Shown here in pieces: positions 55,973 through 64,000 of a stretch of 64,000 nucleotides of DNA. This DNA comes from Cylicocyclus nassatus (taxonomy: Eukaryota; Nematoda; Chromadorea; Rhabditida; Strongylidae): the NCBI GenBank assembly GCA_958299035.1, contig CATQJL010000001.1, positions 79,319,594 to 79,383,593 of the forward strand, written 5' to 3'. The notes under the pieces are model-generated. The model did not search any database and was not told the origin of the DNA. It saw only the letters and a program-made list of their open reading frames with translations. Within the stretch, counting starts at the first letter, position 1. Each line of letters begins with the position of its first letter. The translations under genes were made by a program, and so were the position numbers.

Positions 55973-56220
55973 TTAAGTAAACACTATTCGTTAAATCTGT
56001 TTGGTAGGTTTACTATTAGAGATCTGAGAAGAAACATACGCAAGTTAAAGCATCTATACATATCAACAAGAACATTCGAAGAGAGCAATGTCCGGCCCTA
56101 GCCACAGATCTAACAGCAGTTTCGGTGCTCGGGTGCTAATTTCGCTGCCTGCGTTGCGCTTGCAGACTCATCCCGTGGGTACCCTTAACCAGTGGAGGTT
56201 GGTATGCACTGTATCTTCAG

Positions 56221-56345
56221 TTGTAACTGCTCCACCTACGCTACCGACAAGATCACCTGTAACACCTCCACACTGTCAGTGTCCCATGGATCTGTACAGC
56301 GACAGAGTTTGCCCCTTAATTGGACCTTGCAACAGAGATCCCAAG
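56221..56345 (+). CDS. Cys-rich N-terminal module exon, copy 2
   Basis: Counterpart of 13130-13239. The acceptor is GTATCTTCAG and the donor GTAAGT. It reads VTAPPTLPTRSPVTPPH, a Thr/Pro linker longer than in copy 1, then CQCPMDLYSDRVCPLIGPC and NRDPK. All cysteines are kept and the length difference is a multiple of three (15 bases), so both copies look under coding constraint. A 208-bp MITE has inserted just inside the following intron. Confidence 0.6.
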
Positions 56346-56368
56346 GTAAGTTTTTACTTTTTGCTTTA

Positions 56369-56576
56369 TAGTCTGCCCCTTTGGGGATGGAGGCGGAACC
56401 ATTTGCTCAAGTTGCGCTCACGCTGCGCCAGTACTTTGCACTGCATACGAGCACTTCGGAGAGAGCCAAGTGATCGAAAGCAGAGCAGGCAAGCAGGCCA
56501 TAGGCTTGACGCAACACTCTAGTGGCGCGGACTCTCGCCATGCTAATTTTGGCCTGATTGGAATTGGGGCAGACTG
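56369..56576. mobile_element. Tc1-like MITE, CAGTCTGCCCC ends
   Basis: The ends are TAGTCTGCCCC (left) and the inverse of CAGTCTGCCCC (right), flanked by TA at 56367-56368 and 56577-56578. The interrupted site in copy 1 is CACGTAAATACG near 13260. Confidence 0.7.
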
Positions 56577-57060
56577 TAAATATGAATTCGCTATTGTAAC
56601 TTTGTTCGCAACGTGTTTCAAGAATGTTGAGTAATAATCGCCGTCTCAAAAACTCTAATGTGAAGTGATTTACCTACTTCAAAACTAATGCAAAATCAAT
56701 GATTTTCTTGTGAACTAAGAAGTTCAAAAATGCAACCAAAGAAACACTTATGAGTATTATGAATTAGGCGCCATAGGACTATATCGTCAAGTGTCCTATG
56801 TATCCCAGCGTATTTGTAGCAATGCTTTGAGACGCGTAACTGATCTTGTACTGTGATTTGTTGAGGAAACGAAATATAACATGTCTGAGCTGCTTTTTAA
56901 AAGTTGTATTTCAAATTATATCATTACTCGAGAAAAATGCGGTATGACTTGACTTGACTAATAGGTGCTAATACTGTCTTGACAAACAATCTAAGTGGCC
57001 ACTTACATAGAAATTTACTTTATTACAGTTTTATTTTTTCACAGAAAGGATTTATTCGAC

Positions 57061-57100
57061 ATGCTTCTTACAACAATGACGTCATTGTTGTAAGAAGCAT
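57061..57100. repeat. Perfect 40-base palindrome
   Basis: The left half ATGCTTCTTACAACAATGAC is followed directly by its exact reverse complement. The centre is TGACGTCA. There is no spacer. Confidence 0.95.
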
Positions 57101-57216
57101 TTCGAATAATTTCTCTATGCGAAATCATTTTTATTTGCTGTAATGCTGATATGTTCTCAAAATACGGTAAGTGTGCAATGGGGCGCACTTTCATACATAT
57201 ACAGTTATGGCTTTGG

Positions 57217-57303
57217 AATGTGAAAATTTTCGGCGTTGTTGCCGACGTCGGCGACTTTGCTTTTTCGCCGACTTTGGCGAATTCGCCGAGAAGTTTCACA
57301 TTT
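57217..57303. repeat. Small hairpin element
   Basis: AATGTGAAAATTTTCGGCG at the left is mirrored by CGCCGAGAAGTTTCACATT at the right, with an inner GCCGACGTCGGC palindrome. Probably a miniature element of under 100 bases. Confidence 0.6.
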
Positions 57304-58391
57304 TACTGTCACAATCGTATCTCCATTTACTATATGGGTGGGGAGAGTGTGAGGGGAGGGAAGGGGGGAGAAGAGATATCTGATGCCTTGTTTACAACAC
57401 TTTGGACACTTTGCTCGGATCTGTTCTGAATAACCAGAGCGGTTATTGTCCAATACCCTAACTGTAATGATTACACTCGTTTGCTACACGTAGTGTTATG
57501 ATATACGCATTGTGTAAAGCCACTCTGCTTGAATGTGTCTCCTAAGTTGCTTAGTAGCTTTTGTTTCGATGTGCACAGTATTTCAATCTTACCCTGCAAG
57601 AGCTCAGCAAAGTTGCTGAATACAATTACTGCTTGATAGGAAATGGACTGCCGCGTACGATACGATGAGTACTATGTTGCAGAAAAAAATTTGCACCTGT
57701 TCTTTCATCCCTAGCTTCAATGACATAGTTGCCATGCCTTCAGTCTCTTTGGGAACACACTTCTCCGCTCGTGCAGCATTGAATTTTTCCCTTACCTTAT
57801 TCCAATCAGTTAGTTATGTAAAAGGTACTGCTGAGACATCCGATATCGCTCGGTTAACTCGGTTAACTTCGAAAAAAACGATAAAATCAACTTCCTACTG
57901 TAACTTCGTGCAGCTATTCTAATGCCCTTACACTTCAAAGCTGGACTCCATCTCAAAATCTGCAAAGATTGATAAGACCGATTGCGGTAATTAATTTCTT
58001 GAATGGATGTCACATTTGTAGTGGGCATGCTCTCTCTCCCCCTCCCCCCCCCCATCCAATTTATCTTCCATTATCAGGGCCCGTTCGGGGGGGGGGGGGG
58101 CTCTGATTGTACATGTCAAATATCTCAAACTCTGCATACAGGAAGAGTATGCCAGGTGTTAAGACAATGACATCTGTCTATCCAATCAAGTCTTGAAGTA
58201 GAGCATTTCCTACTAGAAAACCCTCTCTGACACTTTTATGTCACAACTCACCTTTGGATGTATCGATTGATCTTAGTTGGGATACACAACGAAATTTATC
58301 TTTGAAAACACATTATATTTGGCGCGCAAATGGTGCATGCAAAGAGAAAACAAGGACAATAATGAAAGCGAAGCAAATAATAGAAATAATA

Positions 58392-59421
58392 TTAGGTCAT
58401 TTCGAAAGTGATTTCGCTTTTTTCAGACGTACGCCACATCTCGTGGGACGAAAATGTTTAAAGATTATAACAGCATTTGATGCAGCATTTCGTTTTCTTT
58501 CCAATGGTTATATAATCACTGCACAAAATATAATAATCTCTCGAAAAATTATCAAAATCTGCGAACCATGCTTTTTGAGAAGGCCAAGTCTTACAATTTT
58601 TCTAAATTTTTATAACAACCTTCGGAAGGAGCCCAAGTAAGGGGTGAATAGAGCAAACCCTACGGGACACAGCACAACTTTTTTCTACTTTGCAGAACTG
58701 TTTTTTTTATTTTTGTTTTCTTGTTTTGTTTTTTTTTAATAAAAAAATTTTTGTTTTTTTAACAATTTTTGCAGGCTCGTCTCAGACACAAATGCATCAA
58801 ACACCAATAAATCTTCGGATTTTGAAACTTACAAAGATGGGTTATGGTTTGACACTAATTTTACAAATCAAATGAGCATTCATCGCTTCAGATTAGCAAC
58901 TTTCGAAAATTACGGGTACAGTTTGGGGCGCCCTGGAAAAACTGAATTATGATGATTTTTTCCCTGAAAGCTTGATGAATCGGAAACAAAAGCAACTATT
59001 AGGAAGAGGAGAAAAAGCTGCTTGAGTAGCATCCGAGCTGTTCGCCGGTTGCTGCTCTTTGAGGCTTGAAATGACCAAATATGAAATTTGATAGCATTGG
59101 AAAATTGATTTAGTGGGCTAAGAAAAAGAAGAAAATTGCTCTGTGTTCTATAAGGTTTGCTCTGTCCACCCGCTGCTTGTACTTCCTCGGAGATTAGGTA
59201 TAAAAGTTCAGAAAATAGCCGAGCTTGACTATGGCAAAAAGCGTGAGCCGCAGATTTTGGTAATTTCTTAAGAGCTCATTGAATATTATGCAATGAAATT
59301 ACAACCATTAGAAAGAGGATGAAATGCTGCATCGAATGCTTCCAAGATTTCTTGGAAATCTTGATTCTATGGAATGTGGCGTTCATTTGAAAAAAGTGAC
59401 ATTACTTTCGGAACTACCTAA
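58392..59421. mobile_element. Mariner-type fold-back element, complete
   Basis: The ends are TTAGGTCATTTCGAAAGTGA and the inverse of TTAGGTAGTTCCGAAAGTAA, each bordered by TA. The arms of about 300 bases are inverted repeats (shared CCGAGGAAGTAC/GGAAGGAGCCCAAG-type blocks). Between them, after TTTTTGCAG, lies an open stretch LVSDTNASNTNKSSDFETYK then DGLWFDTNFTNQMSIHRFRL. This middle part is not a transposase and resembles a captured exon. Partial copies are at 13505-14100 and 30037-30860. Confidence 0.75.
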
Positions 59422-59694
59422 TATATTTGTCTAATGTTAAAGAAATGTGTGTTCTTTGCCGCGAAAGAGAATGAAAAAATCTGCAAAAAATATATCGATG
59501 CAGCAAAGTGCTCTACATGGCTTTCAATAAGCGCAAGATTTCCGATACCTGTGAAGTTTTGAAGAAGAGTCTATTTATGAAAACTCAAATTCGGATTTTT
59601 GCCCACAGAAATCTAAGGAAAGTCAAAATTGCCTGAAAAAGTCAACTGCCGCATTAGCTATTCATTTACACACTTGATGCATACATAGGGTCCC

Positions 59695-60051
59695 AAAAGT
59701 ATGTATACACTGTTTGGTTGATATCTCTTTTCCCAAGGGGTCTTTCACCATTTGAAAAGCTTTGCAAACTCGTAAAAAGTTGAATAATTAAATCAGCGAA
59801 TCAGTGAAAACCTTAGTACACCACTTTTCAGATTTTTTGGAACCTTTTACTAAAACACTATCAATTCGCGATGACACTGCAAGTGATCCTACCGTAATCT
59901 TACAGTGGTGAAGAGCGATAGGTGACTTGCTCATATACCACATCTAAGCTGAAACCAGTTTTACAAAATGATACCTGAAGATGGGCAAAAGACTCCTTGG
60001 AAAAAGAGATATTAACGATGAAACAGTGTATACTACTTTTGAGATACCCTG
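59695..60051. mobile_element. Tc1-like MITE, unsplit copy
   Basis: CATAGGGTCCCAAAAGTATG at the left and the inverse of CAGGGTATCTCAAAAGTA at the right. Copy 1 has the same element split by the 16-kb nest. The shorter interior here reflects an internal deletion relative to 14360-14920. Confidence 0.6.
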
Positions 60052-61038
60052 CATTTTCCACGCAGGAAATTGGAAGTATAAAAATTTGCATGCACAAATC
60101 TAATGGTGAACTATTTCGACGTAAGTATTCTATACTACAATCTTTTGAATATATTATATAAAGTGATTCTTTGGCCATCTACAGACGGTAGTCAAAAAAT
60201 ACAGAATCAGAGTAAAACAAAAAAAACACTCTTAAATTTTGTAAGTCTAATTTTGATTTCAAGACGCAAAGAATAGGGCAAATGTATAAATGATACCCGA
60301 TGTGGACAGTATATGCGTGGCGAAACTGGAGGTTTGCGACCTTTTGTATGGGTAGCCTTCAAACTTTTCGTGGATTGAACTTTTTGCTAGTGTTGGAATG
60401 CCATCTTATAAAGGTTGCTTTGCTCCATCAAATAATTTGTTTCTTATATTTTTATATCTTCATCTACCGCTGCAATATAGTTCATTACTTTTGCTAGTAA
60501 CAAAGTACGCATTGTGAAACTCCTCAGATGGGACAGAATGCAGACCCCATCTTTCTCTTTAGGTCTACGCCCAGCTCTACAGCGGCTGCAAGAAATAAAG
60601 GTATTGATGAAGGCGATGGATGACTGTTTTTTTTGTCAGCTTGATATTTTTCAAGTTGCGCTAACTCTCAGCACTCAATATCAATCGATAGTGAGATGTA
60701 ATCAATGATTGCCGTCTCGCCGCGAATAACCGGTTCTGGAAACGAAGCTATTTACTTAGAATTTATATGCAGGCAGACAGACTAAATACCAAGATAAACG
60801 TTTATTGAGCTTCATGTATGAAACGTGATTCTCTAGAGAAAAAACTGCCAGTATTAATTGTGCCATACCTAATTTGTAAAATTATCCTCAACAATTTCAC
60901 TATCTAGTAAAACTTGCCAAAGTCAGCACCTTCTTAGAATAAAAAAGGCTTCACAATTTTTTAGAAGCGTCATTGGAAGTTATTCGACCCTAGTTTTTTT
61001 TTTGAAGTATTCCGTTTAAGCCTGTGCTTTTTCCACAG

Positions 61039-61290
61039 TCAATAAAAACAAATCATCGTTACCGCAGAAAACGTCTACCTCGGCTTCCAGATCAACTGCA
61101 CTTACAACATGTCTTTCTACTGCAGAAGTGGAAAAGAATTTCGGAAATTAGTTATACTGCTTTTCATACAGACCCTCAACACTCACGAATGCTACTTTCT
61201 GCTAATGTCAAAAAAATTTTCAAAAAATTTTGGGCCAGGTAGACTTATTGTATTTAAATTACATTGAATCACAGAATTTTCAAGGCAATC
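61039..61290 (+). pseudogene. Broken Cys-rich module exon, copy 2
   Basis: Counterpart of 32922-33170 with the same acceptor and donor and one extra codon (ACA). In the frame that fits the next exon there are two stops, TAG at 61149-61151 (copy 1 AAG) and TAA at 61203-61205 (copy 1 TAC). An alternative frame is open, so the pseudogene call depends on the frame choice. Confidence 0.45.
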
Positions 61291-61370
61291 GTATGTGGCT
61301 CTCCTTCAATGTGTTTGACCAACCTAACTCATCCGCCGTTATCATGACAATTTACTCTACTTTAGGGCAG

Positions 61371-61547
61371 TTACATATGGTCCTCTGCCACTGTGTCCAG
61401 TTACCATAAACTGCGAACAAACGGACTACCTACTATTTCAATTCTCTGATGGAACCTACATAACTAACAGTGAGTTACATGGGACAAAGCATGACATAGC
61501 AGACTATAAAAGCGATACAAAATGTGAGGACAGTAAGGAGTCAGCTG
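61371..61547 (+). CDS. Cys-rich secreted-module exon, copy 2
   Basis: Counterpart of 33251-33427, the same length with intact splice sites and reading CPVTINCEQTDYLLFQFSDG. Only two or three residues differ. It is open, but the exon before it appears broken, so the gene may survive only as a fragment or through another first exon. Confidence 0.5.
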
Positions 61548-61639
61548 GTAAGACGTCAGTGACTTTGCCTGGGGCACGTAATCGGTGTTTATTCGGTACA
61601 TTTTAGTATGCTGGCTAGAAAAAATGCATTATATGAAGG

Positions 61640-61888
61640 GTGTAGGCCTACGTGTGGGATTAATTTTGGCTTGGGGAAGAATGACGAAGTGGTATGAGGC
61701 GCCGCTATGACAATCCTAGACCAAGCTTCGATCCCACCTCTAGGCCCACAGCCCTCTACATTCAGGGACGGGTAATCTGGTACCAGAGTAGTCCAGGAAG
61801 ATCAAAGCACTGACTTGGTGATTGCCCCCGCAAGCATGGCTATTTCGCGTTCAAATTTCTCTTTGATTGTGAAGTAGAGTGCATTCAA
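61640..61888. other. Conserved intronic block, copy 2
   Basis: Counterpart of 33520-33768, with the same A-box-like TGACGAAGTGG and B-box-like GCTTCGATCCC words. Only two base differences were seen. Confidence 0.3.
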
Positions 61889-62623
61889 CAAATGTCCACA
61901 GAGAGTCTTGATAACCCGAATCTCTATCATTTATCCTTTATCCTTTTGACGCAGCCTACTGCGAAAGACCTTCTAGGTGCCAACATACCGATGAAAAAAG
62001 ATTGTTTGTCTAACACAGCATCAAGAGTGCTTCGAGGACATTACCACATATTCTTCCCAAAAAGTATCACAAGGGTAATTCAGGCTTTGCTGATGCGATC
62101 CGATCTTGTGCATGTATTATTAAGTAAAAGCCTACAGAACCTTACATTGAACGCGCATTACGAATGCGCCGTTTGCAGTTGGTTTTTGATATTAAATCAG
62201 TCAGAAGGCTCACAGAACGCTTTTTGTTGCCGCATTTCCAAGAATAATATTCTGCTATTCGAATATAAGAGAAGGAAACTAATTGTAATGAGCGGATGAA
62301 GTCCTTTACTTTGTGGGTAGCTGGTCTCATATCATAGGTGTCTGAGACAAAAGCGCAAAAAACCGCTTCATTTCAAATCATTTTGAGTATTAAAGACTCC
62401 GATAATTTTCAGAAAATCAGAAACTTGCGGTTTTCCTTTTTGATTCAAAGGTCCCAGCTTCAAGAAAGCTTAGTCAACACAAATTTTGCACAGTTAAAAG
62501 TGGGGTTAAAAATCAAATGGATTTTATGCTTTGTTTCCGAAAGTTTCAGATTATCATCAGCTTGGTTGAAAACACACAGAACTTGAGTACTATATTCTTG
62601 TATCCATACTCTCAATTCTATGT

Positions 62624-62840
62624 CTTGCTGACTTACGGCATGAAATTGCATAACTGTTTCAGTACAGATGTTCAAGATGATTAACTACATGGAATAGACG
62701 AAAAACCCCTATGTAACATCCACTATAGAAGTGTCGACACTTTTATAGTTATTGTAACATGGGGCATTTTTCTCTATTCTATGCGGCTAAAAATCTGTAC
62801 CAAACTTTTTTTCTAATTTCATGCCGTGAGTCAGCAAAAC
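62624..62840. repeat. Palindromic MITE, copy 2
   Basis: Counterpart of 34519-34735 with the same centre AGAAGTGTCGACACTTTT. Arms have begun to diverge. Confidence 0.75.
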
Positions 62841-63158
62841 ACTATTGATTCTGCCGTAAGCCAAAATGATCTATTGCTCTTTTCAAAAAGTCTGGTCTAA
62901 CCATTTCTGGATTTGAAAAAAAATTGAAAGGAAAGAAAAGCAAAGCTACCATTCTGCAAGCTTACTCGACTTTTTTTTTCATTTTCTATTCAAGAATTCA
63001 TATGTTTTTTTTACAAGAAGTTAACTTGGCTTAATATAATTTTCGAAAATGTTCGCACCACGTGAGTTGCTATCCTTTCGAAAGCTGCTTTTTGAGCTTC
63101 CATATATGTTTTATTTATGTACAAAGCTTTGTGTTGATAAAGATCAGTGCGTTTTCAG

Positions 63159-63310
63159 TAAGAGTGAGTGACTTCCGTCAGCTCGTGGATATCCACTGCG
63201 TCAATGGCGAATGGCGTTATTATGGCCAGGCAGTATTTGACAAAGTATTGCGTCACGTCGTCTGCCATTCCGTCGCAATTCCCGCTCACAATTTTTTGTT
63301 AGACTTGTAG
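63159..63310 (+). CDS. Terminal Cys-rich module exon, copy 2
   Basis: The acceptor is GCGTTTTCAG. It reads RVSDFRQLVDIHCVNGEWRY and then KVLRHVVCHSVAIPAHNFLL to a stop four codons later. It follows exon 61547 in phase. The end differs from copy 1 because of a deletion after ATTCCCG. The core Cys/Trp pattern is intact. Confidence 0.5.
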
Positions 63311-63567
63311 TATCAGTGCTCGTTGAAATTATAAAAGATGGTCAGCAGTGTTCTACACAGATCCGCACAGTCATCGATAGACACGATTTCATCAGACGAG
63401 CTATTCATGCTTACCTCAGCTCTACTCAGTTGATCTTTGCTCGCCGAACATTGCTCGATATTCTATAAAGGATGCTCGATATTCTATAAAGGAACCCGCA
63501 AACAACTTATTGTTAGTTGTTTTGAGGACAGAGTTCGGCAAATTCATGATTTCTTACTCAACCACAG

Positions 63568-63659
63568 CCCAGGTACAAATTTCGAGAAATTTGAACTGCA
63601 GCTCTTATCGTTTTCCTTCTCAGTTGATCAATCAGCCTTAAGCCTCAACAAGTAGCGCT
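63568..63659 (+). pseudogene. Broken downstream exon, copy 2
   Basis: Counterpart of 35866-35954 with the same splice sites. The frame PGTNFEKFELQLLSFSFSVD ends in TAG at 63653-63655 where copy 1 has CAG, two codons before the donor. Confidence 0.35.
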
Positions 63660-64000
63660 GTAAGTACGTTGCACCACGCTAGCGCGCTTTGACTTGAGTT
63701 GATTTTTCATTTACGAATGAATCATGCACATTGTCCTAATAAGTTCCCACATGAGAGGCTCACTCAGCCATTTCATATGAAGACGACACTCGAAGAAAGT
63801 TTAATATTGAATGTGGGAAATCGAGAGATATTGCACTTGTTTATTGTACATGTCTGGACACCACTAGGTCACTGATTTGTCCCGTAAATTATTTCTTACT
63901 AAGCGGATTGAACGTATCATAACTGAATGAATCTTTCTTGCTATCAGGTCCTCAAATGCCTCAGATTATTGTAGAATTCCCCATTGTAATTCCATAACAG

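Larger units (their letters stand above)
56850..58391. other. Segment present only in copy 2
   Basis: Copy 1 lacks it. It contains the 40-base palindrome, a small hairpin element and long G and C tracts at about 58040-58100. No gene recognised. Confidence 0.4.
47326..63773. repeat. Tandem unit copy 2
   Basis: The second copy of the unit, uninterrupted by the 16-kb nest. It begins AACACGTTATACATTACC and ends before TTTCATATGAAGACG at about 63773. It lacks about 1.8 kb near its start that copy 1 has, and has about 2 kb (56850-58840) that copy 1 lacks. Confidence 0.9.

Noticed and set aside
1..64000. CRISPR arrays, operons, rRNA, tRNA or spliced-leader RNA genes
   Set aside because: None was found: no regular spaced repeats, no canonical SL1-like sequence, and no sequence that folds as a tRNA by eye.

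Overview
The window looks like nematode nuclear DNA, probably from a repeat-rich parasitic or clade V species. The evidence is short Cys-rich exons with worm-type acceptors (TTTTCAG, TTTTTAG), a BEL/Pao retroelement with a phlebovirus-type envelope (the arrangement of Caenorhabditis Cer7-like and Ascaris Tas-like elements), and very many small inverted-repeat DNA transposons. There are no bacterial-style genes and no rRNA or tRNA gene that I can see. Species is not determined.

The main architecture is a tandem duplication of one unit of about 16 kb. Copy 1 runs from the left edge to about 36063 once its insertions are subtracted. Copy 2 runs from about 47326 to 63773. Because the copies align, each acts as the empty-site control for insertions in the other, and this dates and delimits most of the mobile elements listed here. 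The proximal parts (1-14920 against 47326-59944) look clearly more diverged than the distal parts (31178-36063 against 59945-63773).

The host coding content is a fragmentary family of small secreted-type Cys-rich modules on the + strand, similar in layout to nematode C6/DUF281-type domains: a Thr/Pro linker with a CPxxLY exon, an exon with VTINC, and an exon with DIxCVNGEWRYYG. The best phase-consistent chain is 32922-33170, 33251-33427 and 35065-35204 in copy 1. The matching exons in copy 2 carry stop codons, as do several other exons, so much of the family here is decaying. A third, more diverged paralogue lies at 44140-44950.

Copy 1 is split at 14920/31178 by a 16.3-kb nest of mobile DNA. 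The outer part is a giant fold-back DNA element with 1.4-kb arms. Into it has gone a BEL/Pao element (16257-27997, - strand) with 394-bp LTRs that look identical, a 5-bp target duplication (GTCTT) and a tRNA-Gly-type primer site. It encodes Gag, protease, RT, RNase H and integrase, a two-part Gn/Gc-like envelope, and a predicted spliced accessory protein that repeats Gag's three zinc knuckles. Its pol is broken by a 203-bp inverted-repeat insertion and by a one-base frameshift.

Copy 1 also holds a 3.9-kb non-autonomous LTR element (6332-10241, 772-bp LTRs, TSD GAGTG) whose primer site matches the first ten bases of the BEL site, and a 1.8-kb PIF-like element (2543-4323). Copy 2 holds mariner-, hAT-, piggyBac- and Tc1-type elements. 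The 36-44 kb and 45-47 kb stretches hold mainly fold-back repeats and no gene I can support with confidence.
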